From Tolypothrix tenuis PCC 7101 (GTDB taxonomy: Bacteria; Cyanobacteriota; Cyanobacteriia; Cyanobacteriales; Nostocaceae): a DNA stretch of 64,000 nucleotides. Position 1 is the first letter of the stretch; each line of letters begins with the position of its first letter. Positions 47,269 through 56,711 of this stretch are shown one piece after another. The stretch is taken from NCBI RefSeq assembly GCF_002368295.1, contig NZ_AP018248.1:3297725-3361724 (forward strand). Direction: 5' to 3'. The notes below the pieces were generated by a model. That model ran no database searches, had not been told where the DNA came from, and worked only from the letters and a program-made list of their open reading frames with translations. The translations under genes were made by a program, and so were the position numbers.

Positions 47269-48444
47269 TCATGATTCTTTTAAGAAAACTAATTTACCAC
47301 CTGCGCTTAACTTAAATTTTTGTCCGCGCCAGGTGATAGTGCTACCGACAAAGCCACTACACCAAATCGCAAAGTGGAACAAATCACGTACAGGAATAGC
47401 CCAAAAAAACTGTTTAGCGACTGAATCTTTCAGCATGGTTACGCCAACCACCCAAGCCATCAGCGATCGCATTATCCAGGTAATAGCGAGTACTACCCAA
47501 GCAAAAATTGATCCTCCCGTAGCTAGCAAAAACAGCAAGCTATTAACTGTACCGAAAGTAAATAGCAATCCCAGATAACCCCCAGGGCGAGAAACGCGGA
47601 TACAACGCGCCCAACGGATTTGGCGCTGGATAACATCAGCCAAGGTGCTATCGTCTAAAACATGATCGACGATGTAATCAGATAGCACCACTTGATAACC
47701 AGCTTGGGCGGGTAAATAACCTAGTTGGAAATCATCAGCCAGATGATCGGCGATCGCATCAAATCCCCCCATCGCTGCTAAGGCTTGTTTGCGGATGACA
47801 ATCGTAGAACCAAAGGCGAATTTAATCCCCTCCAGTTGATTGCTGACTAAAACACCAGGATGAAAATCGCAAGCTGTACCGATAGCTTCTAAAATTGTTA
47901 CCCATCCTTGAGCCAGAGAACGGTATAAACAAGTAACTACACCAACTTTCTCTTCTTTGAATGGTTGAATGACTCGTTGCAAATAGTCTCTACCAACGCA
48001 AATGTCACTATCAGCGATGAGTAAAATTTTATGTTTCGCCGCAGTTACAGCATTCGCCAAATTACTGACTTTCAGGTTAGCGCCAATAATGCGATCGCTG
48101 ACCACCAAATCAATATCTATATCAGGGAACTGCTGGATAATTTTATTGATAACTTCTATCCCCGGATCTTCGCGATCGCGCACCGCAAAGATAATTTGAT
48201 ATTGGGGATAATCTTGTTGGCAAAATGAAGCCAGGTTATTTTCAGCATTGCGATCAACGCCACAAATAGGCTTGAGGATGCTAACAGGGGGGTGGAATTC
48301 TAAATCAATATCACGGGGTTGGCGAAAAAAAGCGATCGCTGCATATATGGCAAAAGAGTAAAAAAAGATAGCTGATAAGCACAAAATAAATAGTAACGCT
48401 GGAATAATTGGGATTTGCAACCCGAAAACTGAACTCAACCCCAC
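47269..48444 (-). CDS. GT21-family glycosyltransferase (ceramide glucosyltransferase/HpnI-like)
   Basis: 391 residues. N-terminal membrane anchor (about 12-40), then a GT-A domain with nucleotide-sugar motifs DSD (145-147), a HLADDF acid motif (about 234-239) and QIRW (275-278, the Q/RxxRW motif), followed by C-terminal hydrophobic segments (about 295-345). This D1-D2-D3-(Q/R)XXRW arrangement is that of ceramide glucosyltransferase and of HpnI, which adds a GlcNAc unit to hopanoids. In a cyanobacterium a hopanoid or glycolipid role is plausible, but no hpn genes are adjacent. Confidence 0.85.
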   Translation of the reverse strand: MGLSSVFGLQIPIIPALLFILCLSAIFFYSFAIYAAIAFFRQPRDIDLEFHPPVSILKPICGVDRNAENNLASFCQQDYPQYQIIFAVRDREDPGIEVINKIIQQFPDIDIDLVVSDRIIGANLKVSNLANAVTAAKHKILLIADSDICVGRDYLQRVIQPFKEEKVGVVTCLYRSLAQGWVTILEAIGTACDFHPGVLVSNQLEGIKFAFGSTIVIRKQALAAMGGFDAIADHLADDFQLGYLPAQAGYQVVLSDYIVDHVLDDSTLADVIQRQIRWARCIRVSRPGGYLGLLFTFGTVNSLLFLLATGGSIFAWVVLAITWIMRSLMAWVVGVTMLKDSVAKQFFWAIPVRDLFHFAIWCSGFVGSTITWRGQKFKLSAGGKLVFLKES

Positions 48445-48750
48445 GTGAATCTCCTCAATAAGTGCGCGATTAAACGGTCGTCCTATTTCTTTCCAGATTT
48501 AATCTAAAATCCAAAATCGTCTCGGTCAACTATTCCATTAGATATATGACATTAGGAATATTGCTTTGGCGATCGCTCTTATTTATCTTAAGACTTAGGG
48601 TGCTAAATTCTTCTTAAGCTTTACTACCATAGCAGTAGGTCAATGAGATTTATCAAAAACTAATTTACCAACTCAAATATTTATAAATCAACTTGGCATT
48701 TTCTACAGTTTTATTTTAGTTAATTTTAATAATTAAAAGGTATAATTGCC
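48445..48750. other. divergent promoter region, no gene seen
   Basis: AT-rich region between the glycosyltransferase and the PBP gene. It contains one HIP1-like GGCGATCGC; no operator or RNA was recognised. AAAAGG at 48735-48740 is a plausible ribosome-binding site for the GTG start at 48751. Confidence 0.45.
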
Positions 48751-50676
48751 GTGTCTTCATCTAAAATTATCGATAGAAAACATTCACAAATTCAGACTTT
48801 ACCTAAGTGGGAATTTTGGCAAGGAGTTGGTCAAGTAACTGGTGGTACACTGCTATCAATAATTCTATTATCAACTTCTGTGATATCTGGCGGCTTAGTT
48901 GGTTTAGCTATTAGTTTTCGAGATTTACCAGATGTAAGACAATTACGCAACTTTTTTCCATCAGAAACAACTTATATCTATGATATTAAAGGCAAGCTTT
49001 TAGCCAGGATACATGGTGAAGCTAATCGACAAGTAGTGTCTTTAGATGCAATTTCTCCTAATTTAAAACGAGCTGTATTAGCTAGTGAAGATAGTAATTT
49101 CTTCGATCATCACGGTATTAATCCTGTGGGGATTGGACGAGCTGCGATCGCAAACTGGTTAGCTGGTGGTGTCCGCGAAGGTGGTTCGACAATCACCATG
49201 CAGTTAGTAAAAAATATATTTTTATCCCAGAAGCGTGCTATTACCCGAAAAATTGCCGAAGCAGTATTAGCAATTAGGTTAGAGCAAGTTATTACTAAAG
49301 ACCAAATTTTAGAAATGTACCTCAACCAAGTTTACTGGGGACACAATAATTATGGTGTACAAACAGCCGCACGCACTTACTTTAATAAATCAGCGGCAAA
49401 TTTGACTCTAGCTGAATCAGCAATGATGGCAGGTTTAATTCCCGCCCCAGAAGAATATAGCCCGTTTGTGAATATGAAATTGGCTAAACAAAAACAGAAA
49501 GAAGTACTGGGGCGAATGTTGGAATTAAATTGGATTAGTCAGCAAGAATATAATGATGCTCTCAACCAAAAAATCAAACTTGGTAAAATCAAATCTTTTC
49601 AAGGTAGCGCTTTGCCTTACGTTACCAATACTGTGGCTCAAGAACTAATTAAAAAATTTGGACGTGAAGCATTACTCAAAGCTGGAATGCGGGTACAAAC
49701 CACAGTAGATACAGACTTCCAACTGATGGCAGAAGACACTATTAAGAAGTGGCATCAAATTCTTGAAAGTCAAGGGATATATAAAAATCAAATGGCTTTA
49801 GTGGCTATCGATCCGCGCACACATTTTGTCAAAGCATTAGTGGGTGGTATTGATGCCAAAACTAGCGAATTCAACCGCGCTACACAAGCACAGCGTCAGC
49901 CTGGATCTTCTTTTAAGCCGTTTGTTTACTATACCGCTTTTGCCAGTGGGAAATTCACACCCAATTCCACGATATTGGATACCCCAGTTAGTTATCGAGA
50001 TGGTAGCGGTTGGTATTATCCACGCAACTATGATAATAGCTTTATGGGAGCAATATCGATTCGTACTGCTCTGTCCCTGTCCCGTAATATTCCCGCAATC
50101 AAGCTTGGTAAAGCTGTAGGGATGGATAAAGTCATTGAAACTTGCCGTACCTTAGGCATTATGAGTCCAATGGTGCCGGTAAGTTCTCTGCCACTAGGTG
50201 CAATTGGTGTCACACCACTGGAAATGGCTAGTGCTTATGCAACCTTTGCTAATTATGGCTGGCAATCACCAGCGACGATTATTGCCCGTGTGACTGATAG
50301 CAGTGGTAATGTGTTGCTAGATAATACTCCAAAACCGCAACTAGTTCTTGACCCTTGGGCATCAGCCGCCACTTTAGATGTGATGCAATCGGTAGTGAAT
50401 GAAGGAACTGGTAAAGGCGCAGCTATCGGTCGTCCAGTCGCCGGCAAAACTGGTACAACTTCTTCAGAAAAGGATATTTGGTTTATTGGCACTGTACCAC
50501 AGTTAACTACTGCTATCTGGGTAGGAAGGGATGACAACCGACAATTAGCTCATAGTGCAACGGGTGGTGGTACAGTGGCCCCTGTCTGGCGTGATTTTAT
50601 GCAGAAAGCACTTAAGGATGTACCAGTAGAAAGATTCCAGCCTCCTTCTAAGTTTCCTCGGCCTAAATCCAATTGA
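48751..50676 (+). CDS. class A penicillin-binding protein (PBP1A family)
   Basis: 641 residues from GTG 48751. One membrane anchor (about 33-56) and two extracytoplasmic domains. GT51 glycosyltransferase: catalytic E113 in SEDSNFFDHHG, then REGGSTITMQLVKN. Transpeptidase: S386-SF-K389 in QPGSSFKPF, SRN in LSLSRNIPAIKLG, and KTG in VAGKTGTT. It polymerises glycan strands and cross-links peptidoglycan. Filamentous cyanobacteria carry several such paralogues; which one this is cannot be decided. Monocistronic. Confidence 0.93.
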   Translation: MSSSKIIDRKHSQIQTLPKWEFWQGVGQVTGGTLLSIILLSTSVISGGLVGLAISFRDLPDVRQLRNFFPSETTYIYDIKGKLLARIHGEANRQVVSLDAISPNLKRAVLASEDSNFFDHHGINPVGIGRAAIANWLAGGVREGGSTITMQLVKNIFLSQKRAITRKIAEAVLAIRLEQVITKDQILEMYLNQVYWGHNNYGVQTAARTYFNKSAANLTLAESAMMAGLIPAPEEYSPFVNMKLAKQKQKEVLGRMLELNWISQQEYNDALNQKIKLGKIKSFQGSALPYVTNTVAQELIKKFGREALLKAGMRVQTTVDTDFQLMAEDTIKKWHQILESQGIYKNQMALVAIDPRTHFVKALVGGIDAKTSEFNRATQAQRQPGSSFKPFVYYTAFASGKFTPNSTILDTPVSYRDGSGWYYPRNYDNSFMGAISIRTALSLSRNIPAIKLGKAVGMDKVIETCRTLGIMSPMVPVSSLPLGAIGVTPLEMASAYATFANYGWQSPATIIARVTDSSGNVLLDNTPKPQLVLDPWASAATLDVMQSVVNEGTGKGAAIGRPVAGKTGTTSSEKDIWFIGTVPQLTTAIWVGRDDNRQLAHSATGGGTVAPVWRDFMQKALKDVPVERFQPPSKFPRPKSN

Positions 50677-50946
50677 AAAATAGATATTTGAGAAATGCGG
50701 ATTCTGGTAGTGGAAGCCCTGACTGACTTAGTGGTGCTAGACAATACTGATAAACTTTTGTCTGCGAAACGTCTTGACCAGATTAAAAGGTAACAGCAAA
50801 GAAGTGATCAAGGTGTACTGAGTTTTTTCCAAAATCAAATACAAGTCATATATCTTTTGATATATGCAAATTTCATTGAATTTTCATTTTTTAATGAAAC
50901 GCTATTGATAGTAGAAACGACTGCTGAAAAGCGATCGCTAAAAATT

Positions 50947-53550
50947 ATGTTAGTGAGGGGAAAAATTCTGTGGTTGAGGCTTTACCGCCAGATGCTGCAA
51001 CCTAGACGCTTGGCTTTCTTTGAAGCTTGTGTGATTGGTTTGGTGTCTGGATTGGCAGCAGTTGTATTAGGGCAAGCAGTAGACTGGGCAGGGGCATGGC
51101 GAGTTCATATTTCTTACCTTTGGCCTGCCTATTTGGTGTTACCTGTTATTGGACTCGTAGGCGGAGTCTTAGCTGGTTGGCTAGTAGAACGCTTTGCACC
51201 CGAAGCATCAGGTAGTGGGATGTCGGAAGTGAAGGCGGTATTAGCTCGTGTACCGATGCCGTTGAATTTGCGAATTGCTTTAGTTAAGTTAGTCAGCGCC
51301 ACTTTAGTACTGGGTTCGGGAATGCCTTTAGGACGGGAAGGGCCGACTGTGCAAATTGGGGCGGCTTTAGCCAATCAACTGAGTAATTGGGTGCCGACTT
51401 CCCCAGAACATCGTCGTCAACTGATCGCCGCTGGGGCTGGCGCAGGGTTAGCTGCAGCTTTTAATGCGCCAATTGCTGGTGTGTTATTTGTAGTGGAAGA
51501 ACTACTCCAAGATGTCTCAGGTATTACCCTTGGCACGGCAATTTTAGCTTCTTTTATTGCTTCAGTTATCTCTCGGTTATATGGCAGTCACAGCTTAGAT
51601 CTGAACGTTAATTTAGCTGTGACACATACAACATTCTTTGCTCAGGAAATCCCTTTCTACTTGATTTTAGGGGTGCTGGCTGGGTTACTAGGAATTCTCT
51701 TTAATAAGAGTGTGATTGCTAGTTTGGCAGTTAACCGCCGCCTGCTACGCTTGAGTTTACCCTGGCGAATTGGAATTGTTGGGTTAATTACTGGTGTTGC
51801 GATCGCACTTTTGCCTGTAGCCTTTCGCAATCATGCTGGGTTGCGAGATCTGTTACTTACAGGTAGTAGTGATTCAGTATTGGCTGCGATCGCTTTTGTT
51901 GTTCAATTTAGCTTAATTATTTTAACTTACGGCTCTGGCGCACCGGGTGGTTTACTAGTTCCCACCTTAGTCTTAGGTGCTGCCCTTGGCTATTTAGTAG
52001 GTGCTACGCAAGAGAGTTTGCTGGGCATGAGTGCAGCCACAACCTACGCCCATGTAGGCATGGCAGCATTTTTTAGCGCTGTCTCCAAGGTGCCAATAAC
52101 TGCTGTGGTCATGGTTTTTGAGATGACCACAGATTTTAATTTGGTGCTACCGTTAATGATTGTGTCTGTAGTTGCCTATTTAGTTGCAGAAAAAATAGAC
52201 TATAGGTCGCTTTACGATTTGCTACTTGAATGGAAAGGCATTCACATTAAAAAAGAACCCGTTGCCGAGGGACTTTTAGCACAGTTAACTGCCGCAGATG
52301 TTATGCAGCGCCGTGTGGAAACTCTCTCTAGCAAAATGAGTATTGATGAAGCAGTACAGGCATTTTCCCATTCTCATCATCGCAATTTCCCAGTAGTGGA
52401 GAATGGCAAACTTGTGGGTATTGTGACTCAAAAGGATGTGGTAAATACTGGCTCACAGCAGTTAGCTCGTGATACAGCTATCAATGGGATTATGACACCA
52501 GAGCCAGTTACAGTCAGCCCCACAGCTACCCTGGCTTATGTTTTACATCTACTCAACCGTTATAACTTGAGCTGTTTACCTGTTACAGAAGGTCGCAAAC
52601 TTGTAGGAATTATTACACGCACTGATATTATCCGCGTTGAAGCCGAGCGACTCAATGGTAATGTAGACAAAATTGAGCCGACCAAGACATTAGAACCTTC
52701 TTATGTAATTTACCAAACTCGCGCTCCGGCTATGAGAAAAGGCAGATTGTTAGTGCCATTGTCCCATCCACAGACAGCCGAGACCTTACTCGAAATGGCA
52801 GCAGCGATCGCAAAAGAAAAGCATTACGAAATTGAATGTCTGCAAGTGATTATAGTTCCACGCGATCGCTCTCCCTCTGAAACGCCAGTGTCAACTGCCA
52901 AAAGTCATCGTCTGTTGCAACAGGCTGTACAGTTAGGGAAAGATTGTCGAATTCCTGTGCATACACAAATTCGCGTTGCCCATGATGTTGCTGGGGCAAT
53001 ATTAGAGACTGTTAAAGAGCGACATATAGATTTAGTACTCATGGGTTGGAAAGGCAATACTTCAACTCCGGGTAGAGTTTTCAGCCGAGTGGTAGATACT
53101 GTGATTCGCCAGGCTGCTTGTGATGTTGTTTTAGTAAAATTAAATGACCATAAAGGTTTTGAGCGTTGGTTGTTACCAATGGCAGGTGGCCCCAACTCCA
53201 GCCAAGCAATCCAGCTATTACCAGCTCTAACTACCCTCAGTTCATCACCTGCGATTAAGCTATATCAGGTTTTCAAACCTACTGAATCTCAACCAGATAC
53301 AACATTGCTCAACAGATATCTTCGCTTTCTTGAGCCGAGAGTTAGCGGTAAAGTGACTGCTACCCCAGTCTGTGCTAGTTCTGTTCCTGAGGCTGTCATT
53401 GATTGCGCCCAACAAGACTGCAGTGATGTGATTATCCTGGGTGCTAGTCGTGAAAGTCTTCTCAAGCAAGCGATTAACGGTAATATTCCTGAAAATATTT
53501 CTCGTAGAAGTAATTGCACAGTTATTTTGGTACGCAGTGCTACAGCTTAG
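50947..53550 (+). CDS. ClC-type chloride channel/antiporter with CBS and universal-stress-protein domains
   Basis: 867 residues from ATG 50947; an upstream TTG frame exists but gives an atypical start. The ClC core (about 20-430) has selectivity motifs GSGMSEVKA, GREGPTVQIG (with the gating Glu) and GSGAPGG. A CBS pair follows (about 455-590, LTAADVMQRRVETLSS and GIMTPEPVTVSPTATL), then two USP-like domains (about 615-735 and 745-865; DVAGAILETVKERHIDLVLM, SDVIILGASRESLLKQ). The gating Glu suggests a Cl-/H+ antiporter. USP domains may bind nucleotides and adjust activity; both halves look intact. Confidence 0.92.
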   Translation: MLVRGKILWLRLYRQMLQPRRLAFFEACVIGLVSGLAAVVLGQAVDWAGAWRVHISYLWPAYLVLPVIGLVGGVLAGWLVERFAPEASGSGMSEVKAVLARVPMPLNLRIALVKLVSATLVLGSGMPLGREGPTVQIGAALANQLSNWVPTSPEHRRQLIAAGAGAGLAAAFNAPIAGVLFVVEELLQDVSGITLGTAILASFIASVISRLYGSHSLDLNVNLAVTHTTFFAQEIPFYLILGVLAGLLGILFNKSVIASLAVNRRLLRLSLPWRIGIVGLITGVAIALLPVAFRNHAGLRDLLLTGSSDSVLAAIAFVVQFSLIILTYGSGAPGGLLVPTLVLGAALGYLVGATQESLLGMSAATTYAHVGMAAFFSAVSKVPITAVVMVFEMTTDFNLVLPLMIVSVVAYLVAEKIDYRSLYDLLLEWKGIHIKKEPVAEGLLAQLTAADVMQRRVETLSSKMSIDEAVQAFSHSHHRNFPVVENGKLVGIVTQKDVVNTGSQQLARDTAINGIMTPEPVTVSPTATLAYVLHLLNRYNLSCLPVTEGRKLVGIITRTDIIRVEAERLNGNVDKIEPTKTLEPSYVIYQTRAPAMRKGRLLVPLSHPQTAETLLEMAAAIAKEKHYEIECLQVIIVPRDRSPSETPVSTAKSHRLLQQAVQLGKDCRIPVHTQIRVAHDVAGAILETVKERHIDLVLMGWKGNTSTPGRVFSRVVDTVIRQAACDVVLVKLNDHKGFERWLLPMAGGPNSSQAIQLLPALTTLSSSPAIKLYQVFKPTESQPDTTLLNRYLRFLEPRVSGKVTATPVCASSVPEAVIDCAQQDCSDVIILGASRESLLKQAINGNIPENISRRSNCTVILVRSATA

Positions 53551-53647
53551 GACTTGCAACTCAAAAAATATTCCATCCCTGCGGGACGCTACGCGAACGC
53601 TGTGTATGCAGAGGAAGCAGAGGAGAAAGAATCTCCCACTATGAAAA

Positions 53648-53704
53648 TGGAATAATTTATTTTCTGGAAGTCTCTTAGGTATTTCCAAGAAATAAATTAT
53701 TCCA
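53648..53704. repeat. 57-bp inverted repeat
   Basis: TGGAATAATTTATTTTCTGG on the left pairs with AGAAATAAATTATTCCA on the right. It abuts the GGGCGGGCATCTTGCCC element and lies in the 468-bp gap between the ClC gene and katG. Confidence 0.6.
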
Positions 53705-53706
53705 TC

Positions 53707-53766
53707 TTGTGGGGCGGGCATCTTGCCCGCCACATAAACTGGGCGGACAAGATGTCCACCCCACAA
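53707..53766. repeat. 60-bp inverted-repeat element (TTGTGGGG...CCCCACAA)
   Basis: Ends TTGTGGGGCGGG and CCACCCCACAA are complementary; the middle has GCATCTTGCCCGCC and GGGCGGACAAGATG. Relatives lie at 56555-56632 (with an insertion) and 60038-60082. Confidence 0.65.
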
Positions 53767-54018
53767 TAAATACTGGGATATTTTTTTATTTGGAAGTCCC
53801 TTAAATAGGTTCTTTCTTGGTTATACCCATCAATATTTAAATGCGATCGCCCTGCTTAGTCCATGAGTATAACCGATTGTTTCAAATCATAACGTTGTTT
53901 ATATTTCTCTTCGATTATATTTCTCATCGATCATCCCCATAATTGCCCATGTGCTATTTGTTGGCTATACCAGCACTACATCAAAAAATCCATACCACAA
54001 AATTTGACGGGAGATACT
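53767..54018. other. upstream region of katG
   Basis: No further gene between the repeats and katG. GGGAG at 54010-54014 is a well-placed ribosome-binding site for ATG 54019. Confidence 0.4.
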
Positions 54019-56214
54019 ATGAGCAGCGAAAGCGGATGCCCATTTACGGGCGGAGGCCAGAAATTTCAGGCTCGTCATGTGCCGTCTAACCGAGACTGGT
54101 GGCCAAATTATTTGAATCTGAGCATTCTCCACCAGCACTCACCCCAGTCCAATCCTATGGGTGAGGCGTTCAACTATGCTCAGGAGTTTCAGAGTCTCGA
54201 CTTAAATGCTGTCAGGCAAGATATCTATCAGCTGATGACCACCTCTGTTGACTGGTGGCCAGCCGATTATGGTCATTATGGGCCGCTGTTCATCCGCATG
54301 GCTTGGCACAGCGCAGGCACCTATCGGATTGGCGACGGTCGCGGCGGCGCGGGATCGGGTAGCCAAAGGTTTGAGCCACTCAACAGTTGGCCTGACAATG
54401 CCAACCTCGACAAGGCGCGGATGTTGCTTTGGCCAATCAAGCAGAAATACGGCAAGAAAATTTCCTGGGCTGACCTCATGGTCTTCGCTGGTAACTGCGC
54501 CTTGGAGTCGATGGGCTTCAAGACGCTCGGCTTTGCTGGCGGGCGCGTGGATGTCTGGCAGCCAGAAGAAGATATCTACTGGGGTTCTGAAAAAACCTGG
54601 CTCGGCGACGAGCGTTATAGCGGCGATCGCGTGCTGCTGAATCCCTTGGCTGCCGTTCAGATGGGTCTAATCTACGTGAATCCGGAAGGGCCCAACGGTG
54701 AGCCCGATCCGGTTGGCTCAGGGCGCGATATTCGCGAGACCTTTGGGCGGATGGCAATGAATGATGCAGAAACGGTGGCGCTCGTTGCCGGCGGACATAC
54801 CTTTGGCAAATGTCATGGTGCGGGTGAGGCAACCCACGTAGGTCAAGACCCTGGGGGTGCCACCATTGTGGAGCAGGGTCTTGGTTGGAAAAGCACCTTC
54901 AACACGGGTGTCGGCATCGATGCGATCACTAGCGGTATCGAAGGCGCATGGACTCCCACGCCGACGCAATGGGACAACAGCTATCTCGAAACCTTGTTCA
55001 AATATGATTGGGAAGTTGTGAAAAGTCCTGCTGGTGCACATCAGTGGGCACCTAAAAACGGCGCTGGCGCGGATACGGTGCCTGACGCGCACGATCCAGC
55101 AAAACGGCACGCCCCCATGATGACTACGGCGGACATGGCCATGAGGCTTGACCCCATCTACGAGCCGATTTCACGGCATTATTACGAGCACCCGGATGAG
55201 TTTGCAGATGCATTTGCCAAAGCGTGGTTCAAGCTGACACATCGCGACATGGGGCCGCGATCGCGCTATCTCGGCCCGGAGGTTCCAGCCGAAGAGTTTT
55301 TGTGGCAAGATCCCGTCCCCCCAGTCACCCATGAATTGATTGATGAGCAAGACATCGCCGCTCTCAAAGGCAAGATTCTGGCCTCGGGACTGTCTGTTTC
55401 CCAACTCGTTTCAACTGCTTGGGCATCTGCGTCAACTTTCCGCTGCTCTGATATGCGCGGTGGCGCGAACGGGGCGCGCATTCGTCTCGCGCCACAGAAA
55501 GATTGGGAGGTCAACCAGCCGACCCAACTGGCAACGGTGCTGCAAACCCTAGAGGCAATTCAACAGGAATTTAACAGCTCGCATTCTGGCGGGAAGCAGG
55601 TTTCGCTGGCTGACTTGATCGTTCTGGGTGGATGTGCAGGTATCGAACAAGCGGCGAAAAATGCTGGTCACGACGTGACGGTTCCCTTCCAGCCGGGACG
55701 CACGGATGCGTTGCCAGAGAAAACGGATGTCGAATCCTTCGCCGTCCTCGAACCGGCTGCGGACGGGTTCCGCAACTATACCAGTGGTAAACACAGCGAA
55801 TCGTTAGAGGAGTTGTTGGTTGATCGGGCACAATTGCTGTCCCTGTCAGCCCCGCAGATGACGGTTCTTGTAGGCGGCTTGCGCGTCCTGGGTGCGAACT
55901 ATGGAGCATCCAAACACGGAGTTTTCACCCATCGCCCAGAGACGTTGACCAATGACTTCTTCGTAAATCTGCTCGACCTGGGTACAACGTGGAAGGCGAC
56001 CTCTGAAGATGAATATGAGTTTGAGGGGAGCGATCGCAAAACAGGTTCACTTAAGTGGACTGGTACCCGTGTTGACCTCATCTTCGGCTCAAACTCTCAG
56101 CTACGAGCTCTCGCGGAAGTCTACGGCTCTGAGGACTCACAGCCGAAATTTGTGCATGACTTTGTGGCGGCGTGGGACAAGGTGATGAACCTTGATCGCT
56201 ATGACCTCAAATAG
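54019..56214 (+). CDS. katG: catalase-peroxidase
   Basis: 731 residues from ATG 54019, which follows GGGAGATACT. Haem enzyme that breaks down H2O2 and oxidises small donors in the cytoplasm. Distal haem residues R93, W96 and H97 (RMAWHSAGTYR), the Trp-Tyr-Met adduct partners Y219 (LIYVNPEGP) and M245 (GRMAMND), and the proximal H260 (GGHTFGKCHG) are present, as is the duplicated C-terminal peroxidase-like domain. Composition is clearly GC-richer than every neighbour (runs such as GGTCGCGGCGGCGCGGG), with codons that differ from adjacent genes; only a few HIP1 sites occur. This is consistent with acquisition from a GC-rich bacterium. Monocistronic. Confidence 0.96.
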   Translation: MSSESGCPFTGGGQKFQARHVPSNRDWWPNYLNLSILHQHSPQSNPMGEAFNYAQEFQSLDLNAVRQDIYQLMTTSVDWWPADYGHYGPLFIRMAWHSAGTYRIGDGRGGAGSGSQRFEPLNSWPDNANLDKARMLLWPIKQKYGKKISWADLMVFAGNCALESMGFKTLGFAGGRVDVWQPEEDIYWGSEKTWLGDERYSGDRVLLNPLAAVQMGLIYVNPEGPNGEPDPVGSGRDIRETFGRMAMNDAETVALVAGGHTFGKCHGAGEATHVGQDPGGATIVEQGLGWKSTFNTGVGIDAITSGIEGAWTPTPTQWDNSYLETLFKYDWEVVKSPAGAHQWAPKNGAGADTVPDAHDPAKRHAPMMTTADMAMRLDPIYEPISRHYYEHPDEFADAFAKAWFKLTHRDMGPRSRYLGPEVPAEEFLWQDPVPPVTHELIDEQDIAALKGKILASGLSVSQLVSTAWASASTFRCSDMRGGANGARIRLAPQKDWEVNQPTQLATVLQTLEAIQQEFNSSHSGGKQVSLADLIVLGGCAGIEQAAKNAGHDVTVPFQPGRTDALPEKTDVESFAVLEPAADGFRNYTSGKHSESLEELLVDRAQLLSLSAPQMTVLVGGLRVLGANYGASKHGVFTHRPETLTNDFFVNLLDLGTTWKATSEDEYEFEGSDRKTGSLKWTGTRVDLIFGSNSQLRALAEVYGSEDSQPKFVHDFVAAWDKVMNLDRYDLK

Positions 56215-56337
56215 TCGAAAGCGAGAAGCTTTTCGAGGGTTTCTCGGCGTAACTTCGCTCATTTGGCAATTGGGGGTCGAGATGGAAGCAAAAGAGCAGA
56301 AATCCTGAACTTGGGTGGAAGCTGAAACAAATATGAG

Positions 56338-56373
56338 GACAGTATTTCAACATAAATTGAAATACCGCCCTCA
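56338..56373 (+). terminator. hairpin downstream of katG
   Basis: GTATTTCAA (56342-56350) pairs with TTGAAATAC (56357-56365), extended by outer GAGG/CCTC; no T-run, so termination is uncertain. Confidence 0.35.
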
Positions 56374-56711
56374 AAGAGTGCATGAATAATGCAGGAAGCA
56401 GTCCCAATGAAACAAGTTTCACCACCAAGCATATAATACCAATTCATAGGTGGCGAAGTGGCAAAGGCAGAATTTACCGATGCAGTTTTGGATGTGGCGC
56501 GGTGGTGGCAGTAGTAGCGTGGCAAAGCTAAAATAGTGCATGGCTCAAACTCTTGTGGGATGGGCATCTTGCCCGTCCTGGGCAGACAAGACTTCGGCGT
56601 GAGCGCTCAGTCGAACGCTGTCCACCCCACAAGAAAATTATATTGCCTCATTTTAGTCTAGACACGCCAGTAGGATGCGTTAGCCTCCGGCGTAACGCAT
56701 CCTCCCAATTG
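56374..56711. other. repeat-filled gap between katG and the broken ABC transporter
   Basis: Contains GCAGTCCCAATGAAACAAGT (also near 60560), a copy of the CTTGTGGGATGGGCATCTTG element with an insertion (56553-56632), TTTAGTCTAGACACGC (also at 60100) and a palindromic TAGGATGCGTTAGCC / GGCGTAACGCATCC (56669-56702). No gene seen. Confidence 0.55.

Noticed and set aside
53260..53766. 168-codon frame on the minus strand covering the end of the ClC gene
   Set aside because: It runs antisense through a well-supported coding region and a repeat; its translation has no family likeness.
54248..55909. Several long frames antisense or out of frame within katG
   Set aside because: They are shadows caused by the high GC content of katG; motifs and start signal support only the katG frame.
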